Part shown: positions 42,063-50,714 of the stretch, one piece after another | How positions within the stretch are numbered: position 1 is the stretch's first letter | Layout: each line of letters opens with the position of its first letter | NCBI GenBank assembly: GCA_039208375.1 | Contig: JBCCRC010000001.1 | Span: 66,993 to 130,992, forward strand | Direction of reading: 5' to 3' | Length of the DNA: 64,000 bases | DNA from: JANQPC01 sp039208375 | GTDB taxonomy: Bacteria; Pseudomonadota; Alphaproteobacteria; Rhodobacterales; Rhodobacteraceae | Notes under the pieces: generated by a model | The model's database searches: none | The model's input: the letters and a program-made list of their open reading frames with translations, nothing else | Told to the model about the DNA's origin: nothing | Translations under genes and position numbers: made by a program

Positions 42063-42657
42063 GATCGATAGACGAAGTGTTGTGGCCGGCCTGGCCGCGC
42101 TGGGCGGCATCGGTGCTGCAGCGCCGGCGATGGCCGCCATTTCCACGGCGCAGGCCACGCAACTGGTCAACCAGGTTGTGAGCGAGATCAACGGCGCCAT
42201 CAATTCGGGCCGGTCCGAAGGGGCAATTCTTTCGCAGTTCGAGGTGATCTTTCAGAGATACGCGGCGGTTGAGATGATTTCACAAGGAATACTTCGAACC
42301 GAGTGGCGGAGCGCAAGCACGCAACAAAAGCGCGCGTTTTCTAATGCGTTGAAAGTGTATCTCGCGCGGAAGTACGGTCGACGCTTTAAGGAGTTTGCAG
42401 GCGGCAACATTGAAGTCCAAAGCACTAGGGATAGCCGACGCGGTTATGAGGTCATTTCCCAAGCCAACTTGCGTGGGCAGGCACCGTTTAGCGTGATGTT
42501 CCGGGTGGCTGAAATTGGGGGCCAGCCCAAATTCTATGACATTGTTATCGAAGGGATAAGCCTTGGGCTGGTAGAGCGCGAAGAGATTGGAGCGATGCTC
42601 GACCAGCGCCGCGGCAACCTCAACCAACTGATCGCCGATCTGCCGCAGGCGGCCTAA
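42055..42657 (+). CDS. mlaC: MlaC-like phospholipid-binding ABC transport protein
   Basis: A 200-residue MlaC/Ttg2D-family protein. The signal peptide carries twin arginines (KIDRRSVVAGLAAL), so Tat export is possible instead of Sec. The mature part has the QFEVIFQRYAAVEMISQG and FYDIVIEGISLGLVERE segments of the family. It ferries phospholipid across the periplasm. ATG 42055 has GAGGG upstream and lies inside the end of mlaA. The MlaFEDB inner-membrane complex is not in the window. Confidence 0.9.
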   Translation: MSKIDRRSVVAGLAALGGIGAAAPAMAAISTAQATQLVNQVVSEINGAINSGRSEGAILSQFEVIFQRYAAVEMISQGILRTEWRSASTQQKRAFSNALKVYLARKYGRRFKEFAGGNIEVQSTRDSRRGYEVISQANLRGQAPFSVMFRVAEIGGQPKFYDIVIEGISLGLVEREEIGAMLDQRRGNLNQLIADLPQAA

Positions 42658-42681
42658 TCGACCGAAAGAGGGCTTCGGGTG

Positions 42682-44823
42682 CTAGTTTGAGCGCCCGAAG
42701 ATTGCATCCAGAACATCGATGATCAGCTGTTCGGTTGCCGAAGTCCCGCTTGGCTGCGTGCGGCGCTGCGTGTCCTGCGCCACCCTTGGCGGCTCGGGCG
42801 TAGACATGGGAAGGCTGCGTGGCGGCAGGCCTTCGTGCACTCGAACCATCGTTTCGTGCCAGATCTCCGCGGGAAGCCCGCTGCCGGAGACGCCGGTAAG
42901 TGGCGTATTGTCGTCATACCCCATCCAAACGCCGGCCACGTAATCGGCTGAGAAGCCGAGAAACCAAGCGTCGCGCGCAGCCTGGGTTGTGCCCGTTTTC
43001 CCGGCCACCTGCCGTTCGGGCAGTGTGGCGCGCCGGCCCGTGCCCTCGGTGACAACCTTATTCATCATGTAAACAAGCTGGCGCGCGGCCTCTTCGCTGA
43101 TCACGCGCGCGCCCATGCCACCTTCTTGGCCGATCAAAGCCTCTTCATCCCCTTTGATACGCAATTGGTTCAGCCCGTAGGGCGTGACGGAAAAGCCGCC
43201 GTTGAGAATACCGGCGTAAGCGCCCGTCATCTCGAGAAGCGTCGATTCCGACACGCCAAGGGCAAGCGAGGGGCCGTCTGCAAGGTCCGACACAATGCCG
43301 AAGCCTTCGGCCACCGATTTGACGTTCTCCCGCCCCACCGTTTCCGACACCCGCACCGCTGGGATGTTAAGGGACTGTTGCAGCGCGTATGTAAGCGTTA
43401 CGGGGCCCGCAAATTCATTGGTGTAGTTGCGTGGCGTCCAAGGGCCCGAGCCGGGCACTTCGAGAGTGAGCGGTTCATCCCGCACCATATCGTTGGGCGA
43501 ATACCCCATCTCAAGCGCTGTGGCGAAAATGAAGGGTTTGAACGCCGATCCGGTTTGCCGCTTGGCCTGGATCGCCCGATTGAACTGCCCTGCCACGCCG
43601 CGGGTTTTCCGCCCGCCCACCATCGCGCGCACAGCGCCATCGGCGCTCATCACAACGATGGCCGCCTGCGCCTCGCTTCCCGGGCGCACTTTGGTGTCGA
43701 ATATGAATGCGAGCGCCTCTTCCGCCGCGGTCTGAATACGCTGATCGAAGGTGGTTTCAACGATCACGTCTTCGGTGGTTTCCCGCGTCAGGTACGCCGG
43801 GCCCTGATCCATCACCCAATCGGCGAAGTAGCCGCCTGCACGCCGTTCGGCTGCCGCAGAAAGCTGCGCGGGGTTCGCGCGAGCATCGGCGGCTTCACCG
43901 GGACTGAGATATCCTTGACCCTCCATCAGCCCCACAATCAGGTTTGCGCGGTTCTGCGCGCGTTCCAGGTTTGCGGTAGGCGCGAAGCGCGACGGCGCCA
44001 CGAGAAGCCCCGCCAGCATTGCGCCCTCTGCCGCGTTAACCTCTGCCGCCGACTTGCCGAAGTAGCGTTGTGCGGCGGCCTCAAAACCGCGGGAGCCTGC
44101 GCCAAGATACGCCCGGTTGAGATAGATCGTCAGGATCTCATCTTTCGTGAAGCGCGCCTCCAAGGCCATGGCATAGACCGCTTCGATTGCCTTGCGGGCC
44201 ATGGTGGTGCGGCGGCAGTCGGCCTCGTACTCTGCTTCCGTCATCCCGGACGTGGGATCATACGGTGTGCCCAAGCATAGCAGTTTTGCAGTTTGCTGTG
44301 TGATGGTCGAGCCACCGTGGCCCTGAAGCGGGCCGCGCCCCTCGCGCAGATTGATCCGCATTGCGCCCAAGATCCCGCGTGGCGAAACCCCGAAATGGCG
44401 ATAGAAGCGTTTGTCCTCGGTGGCGATGATTGCGTTCTTGAGGGGGGGTGCAACGGTATCGGCCGAAATCTGCCCGCCAAACTGCTCCCCGCGCCACGCA
44501 AACACCTGCCCATCGCGATCCAGAAGAGTGACCGATCCGCGCGCACGCGCGTCGAGTAATGACGTGGCGGGCGGAAGAGTTGCGGCATAATAGCCCACAG
44601 CCAAAGCAATAAGCACAAGCGCCAGCCCCGTGGCCCGCACCCCGAGCCACCAGATGAGACGCGCCAGAACCAGGAGCGGCCAAAACAACAGCGATCCGCC
44701 GGTGCGCGGGCGGGCCTTGCGGCGGCCGCGCGATTTCGGTGGTTTGCGTCGTTGTGCCTTTGGTTCTGACTTGTAACGCTTTTCTGCCACAAGGCGTGGC
44801 GGCGTTTCCCGCTTCCCGGCCAT
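42682..44823 (-). CDS. Penicillin-binding protein 1A family bifunctional peptidoglycan synthase
   Basis: A 713-residue class A PBP. A very basic cytoplasmic N-terminus and one membrane helix (about 45-75) precede a GT51 glycosyltransferase domain with the catalytic Glu in EDKRFYRHFG (about 136) and GGSTITQQ. A transpeptidase domain follows with the active Ser in TGSAFKPF (about 425) and KTGTT near 600. It polymerises and cross-links peptidoglycan. ATG 44823 was chosen. It diverges from glnK. Confidence 0.95.
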   Translation of the reverse strand: MAGKRETPPRLVAEKRYKSEPKAQRRKPPKSRGRRKARPRTGGSLLFWPLLVLARLIWWLGVRATGLALVLIALAVGYYAATLPPATSLLDARARGSVTLLDRDGQVFAWRGEQFGGQISADTVAPPLKNAIIATEDKRFYRHFGVSPRGILGAMRINLREGRGPLQGHGGSTITQQTAKLLCLGTPYDPTSGMTEAEYEADCRRTTMARKAIEAVYAMALEARFTKDEILTIYLNRAYLGAGSRGFEAAAQRYFGKSAAEVNAAEGAMLAGLLVAPSRFAPTANLERAQNRANLIVGLMEGQGYLSPGEAADARANPAQLSAAAERRAGGYFADWVMDQGPAYLTRETTEDVIVETTFDQRIQTAAEEALAFIFDTKVRPGSEAQAAIVVMSADGAVRAMVGGRKTRGVAGQFNRAIQAKRQTGSAFKPFIFATALEMGYSPNDMVRDEPLTLEVPGSGPWTPRNYTNEFAGPVTLTYALQQSLNIPAVRVSETVGRENVKSVAEGFGIVSDLADGPSLALGVSESTLLEMTGAYAGILNGGFSVTPYGLNQLRIKGDEEALIGQEGGMGARVISEEAARQLVYMMNKVVTEGTGRRATLPERQVAGKTGTTQAARDAWFLGFSADYVAGVWMGYDDNTPLTGVSGSGLPAEIWHETMVRVHEGLPPRSLPMSTPEPPRVAQDTQRRTQPSGTSATEQLIIDVLDAIFGRSN

Positions 44824-44914
44824 GGTTCTGTTCTGTTTGATGCCTGCTCTTTGCGGCAAATCTACTGCGCTTTGCCCCAAAAGGGCACCCGCGAATGCGC
44901 CATCAAGAATTTTT

Positions 44915-44941
44915 CATCTGCGCAATAATTAGGCGCAGATG
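44915..44941. promoter_or_regulatory. Perfect inverted repeat between PBP1A and glnK
   Basis: CATCTGCGC (44915-44923) and GCGCAGATG (44933-44941) form a perfect 9-bp inverted repeat with a 9-base AT-rich spacer. It is in the 259-bp divergent region, 141 bp before glnK and 91 bp before the PBP1A start. The size and spacing suit a dimeric regulator operator. A hairpin role is the alternative. Confidence 0.45.
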
Positions 44942-44947
44942 GGTGAT

Positions 44948-44965
44948 TGTGCAAAAAATGTGCAA
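44948..44965 (+). promoter_or_regulatory. Direct repeat TGTGCAA upstream of glnK
   Basis: Two TGTGCAA copies (44948-44954 and 44959-44965) are 11 bases apart, one helical turn. The TGCA-containing half-sites vaguely resemble NtrC elements, which commonly control glnK-amtB, but the match is weak. No convincing sigma-54 -24/-12 pair was found. Confidence 0.3.
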
Positions 44966-45082
44966 CTTGGCGTCCAAATGCCCGCTGCTACAGCGTGCGG
45001 TTGCTTGAGTTCCCGGCCCCTTGCCTTCCCTTCTGCGCGTGGAACCGCGGGGGCGGACCTCGCACTACGGAAGGGGATGCAA

Positions 45083-45421
45083 GTGAAACTCATCATTGCA
45101 GCGATCAAGCCGTTTAAGCTGGAAGAGGTACGCGAAGCGCTCACCTCGATCGGCGTACGCGGCATGATGGTTACGGAAATCAAGGGCTTCGGTTCGCAAT
45201 CCGGCCACACAGAGATTTATCGCGGCGCTGAGTATGCCGTGAATTTCGTACCGAAAGTAAAGCTTGAGATCGTCGTGACGGCGGCGATGGCAGATCAAGT
45301 GGTTGAAACGATCGCTTCCACCGCCAAGACCGACAAGATCGGCGACGGTAAAATCTTTGTTCTGGATGTTGAAAGCGCGATGCGCGTTCGCACCGGCGAA
45401 ACCAATGCAGACGCGCTCTGA
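45083..45421 (+). CDS. glnK: Nitrogen regulatory protein P-II
   Basis: A 112-residue P-II protein. The T-loop EIYRGAEYAVNF puts the uridylylated tyrosine at position 51 when translation starts at GTG 45083, matching canonical numbering. An in-frame ATG two codons earlier overlaps the AAGGGG ribosome site, so GTG is preferred. The B-loop TGKIGDGKIF-like segment (here TDKIGDGKIF) is intact. It senses 2-oxoglutarate and ATP/ADP and gates the ammonium channel encoded next. The pairing with amtB favours GlnK over GlnB. Confidence 0.95.
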   Translation: MKLIIAAIKPFKLEEVREALTSIGVRGMMVTEIKGFGSQSGHTEIYRGAEYAVNFVPKVKLEIVVTAAMADQVVETIASTAKTDKIGDGKIFVLDVESAMRVRTGETNADAL

Positions 45422-45447
45422 GCTGCGAAAGTAAGGGGACTTTACGC

Positions 45448-46782
45448 ATGAAACTCACCAAACTAATGACGGCTGCTGCGGCATTGGCGCTCGTGCCGAC
45501 GCTGGGCCTGGCACAGGACGCCGAAGTGCCGGCGGCCGTACCAACCGATGTGGTCTGGATCCTTAACTCGGTTCTGTTCCTTGTGGGCGGTTTCCTTGTG
45601 TTCTGGATGGCGGCCGGCTTCGCCATGCTCGAAGCGGGCCTTGTGCGTTCGAAGAACGTGACAATGCAGCTGACAAAGAACATCGCGCTCTACTCGCTGG
45701 CCGCGATCTTCTATTACCTGATCGGCTATAACCTTATGTATCCGCTGGGGGATTGGGCGATTGAAGGCTACTTCTCGGCGCTCTTCCCGGCCGTAGCGGC
45801 ACTTGAAAGTGTCGGCGTCGCGGCAGACGCCGTTGACGATTACGCTTATGCGTCGACCGCGTCGGACTTCTTCTTCCAGTTGATGTTCTGTGCGACGACG
45901 GCATCCATCGTCTCGGGCACGTTGGCCGAACGCATCAAACTGTGGCCGTTCCTGATCTTCATTATCATCCTGACGTCCATCATCTATCCGCTCCAGGCCT
46001 CCTGGAAGTGGGGTGGCGGCTTCCTTGATGAGATGGGCTTCCTCGATTTTGCCGGCTCCACGGTTGTGCACTCGGTGGGTGGCTGGGCCGCTCTGGCGGG
46101 CGCGATCATCCTTGGTCCCCGCCTGGGCAAGTTCAAAGACGGTCAGGTGAATCCGATGCCGGGCTCGAACCTCGCTCTCGCCACCTTGGGTACGTTCATC
46201 CTGTGGCTCGGCTGGTTCGGCTTTAACGGCGGCTCGCAGCTTGCCATGGGCTCGATCGGCGACGTGGCCGACGTGAGCCGTATCTTCGCCAACACCAACA
46301 CGGCGGCTGCCGGCGGTGCAGTTACTGCACTGATCCTCACACAGGTGCTCTACAAGAAGCCTGACCTGACGATGTTGCTGAACGGCGCTCTTGCGGGCCT
46401 CGTTTCGATTACCGCAGAGCCGCTGACCCCCTCGCTGGGCATGGCAACGATCATCGGTGCCATCGGCGGTGTGATCGTGGTGTTCGGTGTGCCGTTCCTC
46501 GACAAACTGAAGATCGACGATGTGGTCGGCGCGATCCCGGTTCACCTCTTTGCCGGTATCTGGGGCACCATCGCGGTGGTTCTCACTAACCCCGATGCGA
46601 GCTTCTCGGTGCAGATCATCTCGATCGTCGTGGTGGGTGTCTTCGTTACCGTGGTGTCCGCGGTAGTGTGGATCATCATCAAAGGCATCATGGGCCTCCG
46701 GGTGGATGAAGAGACGGAAATCAACGGTCTCGACGTCGCCGAAATGGGGATGGAGGCGTATCCCGACTTCTCGAAAGGCTGA
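45448..46782 (+). CDS. amtB: Ammonium transporter
   Basis: A 444-residue Amt protein with an N-terminal signal peptide (cleavage near GLAQD) and 11 membrane helices. The twin-histidine pore is in VVHSVGGWAALAG and VHLFAGIWG. It conducts ammonium into the cell and is blocked by GlnK, encoded 26 bp upstream. The C-terminal cytoplasmic tail EETEINGLDVAEMGMEAYP is the GlnK-binding part. A classic terminator follows. Confidence 0.96.
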   Translation: MKLTKLMTAAAALALVPTLGLAQDAEVPAAVPTDVVWILNSVLFLVGGFLVFWMAAGFAMLEAGLVRSKNVTMQLTKNIALYSLAAIFYYLIGYNLMYPLGDWAIEGYFSALFPAVAALESVGVAADAVDDYAYASTASDFFFQLMFCATTASIVSGTLAERIKLWPFLIFIIILTSIIYPLQASWKWGGGFLDEMGFLDFAGSTVVHSVGGWAALAGAIILGPRLGKFKDGQVNPMPGSNLALATLGTFILWLGWFGFNGGSQLAMGSIGDVADVSRIFANTNTAAAGGAVTALILTQVLYKKPDLTMLLNGALAGLVSITAEPLTPSLGMATIIGAIGGVIVVFGVPFLDKLKIDDVVGAIPVHLFAGIWGTIAVVLTNPDASFSVQIISIVVVGVFVTVVSAVVWIIIKGIMGLRVDEETEINGLDVAEMGMEAYPDFSKG

Positions 46783-46811
46783 TCTCCCTTCCTAATCAGT
46801 CTTCATTACTT

Positions 46812-46839
46812 GCCCGGGCGTTCGCGCCCGGGCTTTTTT
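46812..46839 (+). terminator. Rho-independent terminator of glnK-amtB
   Basis: GCCCGGGCG and CGCCCGGGC form a perfect 9-bp stem around a stable TTCG tetraloop, followed by six T (46834-46839). It sits at the stop codon of the convergent hypothetical gene. Confidence 0.92.
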
Positions 46840-47941
46840 ATTGGTCCTCGATCAGAAAAAGCCGCCCGCCCACCCGAACCGCCACGCGCCCGTCGGCCTG
46901 CCGCTGGGCTCGGATACGCGGCGCGAGATCATCTCCTGCATAGACGAGGTAACCGCCGGACCTGCTGAGCACCGCCTCGCCCGGCAGCGCGATGGCTTCG
47001 GCGATATCCTGCATCAGGCCGACATCGAGATAGCGTTGGGGCACCTCGAACAGGGCCACGCCTTCGGGCACGTCCTGAACTTCCTGCGCGATCAGGCGAG
47101 GGCGCGCGGGCAAAAGGCCCTCGGCTTCCAGCATGTCATTGGCGCGCAGCAACGCCTCGGTCTCCGTCAGCCCTGCCGCCCTAAAGCCCGCCAGCAACGC
47201 CTCCCGGTGCGCCCGAAATGCGCGGCGGTCTTCGATCTGCGCTCGGGCAGAGCGCTCTGTCAGCAATGCGGCGGGGACCCCGTCGGGGAACCGGCGTTCG
47301 AAGGCCGTCGTGGCGCGCGCAATCTGATGCGCGCCGTCTGCCGACACGACAGCAATCGCGCTGTTGAAGCCTTCCGGGCCGGGCAGCAGCATCACTTCAC
47401 GCCCGCCTCTCAGTACCGCGGCGGGCCGGGCCAGCCCGCCGCGCCCGCCTTCGGCCCACTGCGCCGGGAAAGGCTGACCTGCGGTGTAGATGGCATCCAA
47501 CTGCCAGACCTCGGAAATCGGCACGCGCGGGATCGACACCCTGAGCCGCACGTCAAGCCCGCCCCCAACCGGCAGGATCCGCGCGCCCGGCTGCGTGAAG
47601 ATGCGGCCCCGATACGTGCGCAGTCGCTGGCCCAGGAGCGGGCTCGCGCCCCAGGCCGCAATCGGCTCAGATATGCCGGTCTCCGGCACAATGCTGAGAA
47701 GCGTGTAGCGGTCGCGAAGAACGAGCGCGTTGGCTGGGCCCGTGAAGAATTCCCACCCCAGCCCCCAGACGATCCCGCCCGTGTCGCGCCGGATCGCATA
47801 GATGGTCTGCGCATCCTCGCCCCAGACGGGCGCAAGATAGCCAATATGGCGCTTCCACGCGAAAAGGCCGCTGATCTGAAGCGTTGCCACGCCGATGATG
47901 GCAAGACAGGCCAGAAGCAAACCTATGCGTCGGGGCCACAT
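46838..47941 (-). CDS. Hypothetical protein with N-terminal membrane anchor
   Basis: A 367-residue protein with an N-terminal helix (about 7-28), a probable periplasmic beta-rich region up to about 210, and a C-terminal helical part (about 225-300). I recognise no family. It lies 30 bp downstream of tyrB and ends the dapA-to-tyrB minus-strand series. Its stop touches the amtB terminator. Confidence 0.75.
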   Translation of the reverse strand: MWPRRIGLLLACLAIIGVATLQISGLFAWKRHIGYLAPVWGEDAQTIYAIRRDTGGIVWGLGWEFFTGPANALVLRDRYTLLSIVPETGISEPIAAWGASPLLGQRLRTYRGRIFTQPGARILPVGGGLDVRLRVSIPRVPISEVWQLDAIYTAGQPFPAQWAEGGRGGLARPAAVLRGGREVMLLPGPEGFNSAIAVVSADGAHQIARATTAFERRFPDGVPAALLTERSARAQIEDRRAFRAHREALLAGFRAAGLTETEALLRANDMLEAEGLLPARPRLIAQEVQDVPEGVALFEVPQRYLDVGLMQDIAEAIALPGEAVLSRSGGYLVYAGDDLAPRIRAQRQADGRVAVRVGGRLFLIEDQ

Positions 47942-47971
47942 GGCGCGACGCTACCGCATCTGTCTAACGGC

Positions 47972-49156
47972 TCAAACGCCCGCGGCGACGATAGCTTTGG
48001 CCAGCACGGGCACGCTGTTGGCGTTCAGCCCGGCTACGTTGATGCGCGAGTCGCCGACCATGTAGATGCCGTGATCGGCGCGCATGGCCGCCACCTGGTC
48101 CGGCGTGGCGCCGAGGCGCGAGAACATGCCGCGATGGGCCGCGATGAAATCGAACCGGTCGGAATTAGTGCGCTGGCGCAGCTCTGCCGCCAATTGCTCG
48201 CGCAGGCCCAGCATGCCGAGGCGCACCTCTTCCAATTCTGCCTCCCAATCCGCGCGCAGGGTTTCGTCTTCGAGGATCATCGTGACGAGCCGTGCGCCAT
48301 GATCGGGCGGGAAGGAATAGTTCTGGCGGTTCAGGAAGGTGAGGTTGTTCTGGGCAACCTTCGCCACGATTGAGCTTTCCGCAAGCGTGATGAGGATCCC
48401 CGTGCGCTCACGGTAGATCCCGAAATTCTTCGAACAGCTTGCCGCGATCACAAGCTCGGGCACGCGGCTCGCCATTAGGCGCGTGCCGCCCGCATCTTGT
48501 TCGAGCCCATCGCCAAACCCCTGGTAGGCGATATCGATCATCGGAGTGGCGCCCGATGCTTCGATGAAATCGGCCACCGCGCCCCATTCATCGAGCGTGA
48601 CGTTGGCGCCCGATGGGTTGTGGCAGCAGCCGTGCAGCAGGATCACATCGCCCGCCTTGGCATGGCGCAGATCATGCATCATGCCGGCGAAGTCCACTGC
48701 GCGCGTATCGCTATCAAAATAGCGGTAGGTTTGCATCGGCAGGCCGAGATACTTGATGATGGTCAGGTGGTTCGGCCAGGTGGGATCGGAAACCCAGATC
48801 GTGGCGTCGGGATTGGCGAGCTTCACAAGCTCTAGCGCCTGGCGCACGGCGCCGGTGCCGCCCGGCGTGGCCGCCGAGGCCAGCCGCGCATCGTCCACCG
48901 CATCGGCCAGGATCAGCCGCCGCATCGCGGTGTTGAAGGCCGGATCACCCGTTAGCCCCACATAGGCCTTGGTCGTCTCCGCCTCCCAAAGCTGTTTCTC
49001 GGCGGTCTTGATGGCGCGCATCACCGGGGTACGACCCTCAGCATCCTTGTAGACGCCTACGCCCAGATCCACCTTCTGGTCGCGCGGATCCTCCTTGAAC
49101 GCCGCGACGAGGGCGAGGATCTTGTCGGCTGGATGCTCGGAGAGGTTCGTCAGCAT
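47972..49156 (-). CDS. tyrB: Aromatic amino acid / aspartate aminotransferase
   Basis: A 394-residue class I aminotransferase with PLP lysine Lys243 in SCSKNFGIYRERTG, HGCCHNPSGA and the substrate arginine near the C-terminus (SRINVAGL). It transfers amino groups between aromatic or acidic amino acids and 2-oxoglutarate. ATG 49156 has AAAGG upstream, 11 bp after the GNAT stop. TyrB-type versus AspC-type specificity cannot be decided here. Confidence 0.93.
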   Translation of the reverse strand: MLTNLSEHPADKILALVAAFKEDPRDQKVDLGVGVYKDAEGRTPVMRAIKTAEKQLWEAETTKAYVGLTGDPAFNTAMRRLILADAVDDARLASAATPGGTGAVRQALELVKLANPDATIWVSDPTWPNHLTIIKYLGLPMQTYRYFDSDTRAVDFAGMMHDLRHAKAGDVILLHGCCHNPSGANVTLDEWGAVADFIEASGATPMIDIAYQGFGDGLEQDAGGTRLMASRVPELVIAASCSKNFGIYRERTGILITLAESSIVAKVAQNNLTFLNRQNYSFPPDHGARLVTMILEDETLRADWEAELEEVRLGMLGLREQLAAELRQRTNSDRFDFIAAHRGMFSRLGATPDQVAAMRADHGIYMVGDSRINVAGLNANSVPVLAKAIVAAGV

Positions 49157-49167
49157 GGGGTGGCCTT

Positions 49168-49734
49168 TCACTCGGGGATGCGTGCGAGATCGCGATCGCG
49201 CTTTAATACACGCGTAAAGCTTTCGCGGCGCACCGGTTCGAATCCGTGCCTCTGATAGGTCTGCAAGGCACGAGGATGGTCAAGGGTGCAAGTGTTGACG
49301 GTAAGCTTTTGTACACCAGGCCGCTCCCACGCCATCAGGATCGCGGTACGGAGCAGAAAGCTACCCAGGCCCTGGCCCACCGCCTGGGGCACAAGGCCGA
49401 AATAGGCCAAGTTGCAAATGCCGGTTTCGCTACTGTCGAGCATGAAAAAGCCGTGCGGCCAGCCATGGGCGAGAAGCGTGTAGAGATCGACCTCATCTTG
49501 ATCGAGCCAGGCCTGCACTTCGGCGGGATCGCGATCATGTGCATCTTCCCAAGCGTAATCGCGCCCCACTGCATCGTAAAGCGAAAGGAAATACCACCGG
49601 GGCGCTGCTTCGGCGCGAAGAAGCGTGGCGGGGTGTGTTGCGGGCAGGTGGGGGAACGGGTATTCGGGCCGCCGCGCCATCTCCAGCCAGGTGACTTGAT
49701 AATCCACCTCGGTGCCGGCGGGCAGAACGGTCAT
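49168..49734 (-). CDS. GNAT-family N-acetyltransferase
   Basis: A 188-residue GNAT protein. The acetyl-CoA site QAVGQGLGSFLLRTAI (about 113-128) and the C-terminal HPRALQTYQRHGFEPV are typical. The acceptor is unknown. The ATG overlaps the sseA stop by four bases. Confidence 0.88.
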   Translation of the reverse strand: MTVLPAGTEVDYQVTWLEMARRPEYPFPHLPATHPATLLRAEAAPRWYFLSLYDAVGRDYAWEDAHDRDPAEVQAWLDQDEVDLYTLLAHGWPHGFFMLDSSETGICNLAYFGLVPQAVGQGLGSFLLRTAILMAWERPGVQKLTVNTCTLDHPRALQTYQRHGFEPVRRESFTRVLKRDRDLARIPE

Positions 49735-50579
49735 TCCGTTGCGGCCTCCAGCCCCGGATACATGCCCCATTCCGCCCAGGAGCCGTCGTAGAGCGAAACG
49801 CGGCGGTGGCCGAGCAATTCGAGCGCAAGGTAGAGGATTGCGGCGGTCACGCCCGAGCCGCAGGTTGTGATCACAGGCTTCTCAAGATCCACATCCGCCG
49901 CCTCGAACACAGCGCGCAGCTCGGCCTTGGATTTCATCGTGCCGTCCGCGTTCAGAAGGGTCGCATAATGCACGTTCTTCGAGCCGGGGATGTGGCCAGA
50001 GCGCAGCCCGGCGCGCGACTCCGGCTCTGACCCCGAGAACCGTGCGGGCGAGCGGGCATCGACAATCTCATGATCGCCCAGCTTGGCCGCGGCGGCCACT
50101 TGGGTCACATCCCGCACCATATGGTTCTGCCGGGTGGCCGTCAGATGCCGGTCGCGCACGATGGGTGGCATATCTTCCACCGCGCGCCCTTCAGCCCGCC
50201 ATTTCGGGAACCCGCCGTCGAGCACGGCGACATCCGCCTTGCCCATCAGTTTGAACAGCCACCAGACCCGTGCCGCCGAAAAGAGCCCCGCACCATCGTA
50301 GACAACAACCTGGTGACCATCGCCCACGCCCATGGCACGCATCCGGCTCATGAACTTTTCAACAGGCGGTACCATGTGGGGCAGATCAGAACGGTGATCG
50401 CTAATCTCGTCGATATCGAAAAAGCGCGCACCGGGAATGTGACCCGCCTGATACTCCGCCGTTGCATCGCGGCCCATATCGGGCAGGTAAAAGCTAGCGT
50501 CGAGGATGCGCAGATCGGGATCCTGCAGGTGGGCGGCAAGCCAATCGGTGGATACAAGGGTTTTGGGATCATCGGGCAT
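49731..50579 (-). CDS. sseA: 3-mercaptopyruvate sulfurtransferase
   Basis: A 282-residue tandem-rhodanese protein. The C-terminal domain holds the active-site loop CGSGVTA with Cys240, the 3-mercaptopyruvate sulfurtransferase type; thiosulfate rhodaneses have a more basic loop. It transfers sulfur from 3-mercaptopyruvate to thiol acceptors. ATG 50579 was chosen. A 15-bp triple repeat lies upstream. Confidence 0.93.
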   Translation of the reverse strand: MPDDPKTLVSTDWLAAHLQDPDLRILDASFYLPDMGRDATAEYQAGHIPGARFFDIDEISDHRSDLPHMVPPVEKFMSRMRAMGVGDGHQVVVYDGAGLFSAARVWWLFKLMGKADVAVLDGGFPKWRAEGRAVEDMPPIVRDRHLTATRQNHMVRDVTQVAAAAKLGDHEIVDARSPARFSGSEPESRAGLRSGHIPGSKNVHYATLLNADGTMKSKAELRAVFEAADVDLEKPVITTCGSGVTAAILYLALELLGHRRVSLYDGSWAEWGMYPGLEAATE

Positions 50580-50661
50580 GATCGGCTCCGCACCAGAGGG
50601 TGGTCCCGTGCTAGCGCCGGACCGGACGGGTGGCAAGATGCGCCCATGCCACCTTCCTGTG

Positions 50662-50706
50662 CCAAGCAGGCCCGTACCAAGCCGGCCCGTACCAAGCCAG
50701 CCCGTG
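50662..50706. repeat. Three tandem 15-bp repeats
   Basis: Units CCAAGCAGGCCCGTA, CCAAGCCGGCCCGTA and CCAAGCCAGCCCGTG follow without gaps between the smpB stop and the sseA promoter region. Each differs from the next by one or two bases. It is probably slippage-generated and could vary in copy number between strains. Confidence 0.8.
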
Positions 50707-50714
50707 GCGCGCGG

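Noticed and set aside
44966..45070. Sigma-54 promoter for glnK
   Set aside because: The closest match, TGGC followed by TGC, has the wrong spacing between the GG and GC elements.
46841..48373. A 510-codon forward frame across the hypothetical gene and tyrB
   Set aside because: It is antisense to tyrB, which is certain, and spans the gap between two genes without a plausible start.
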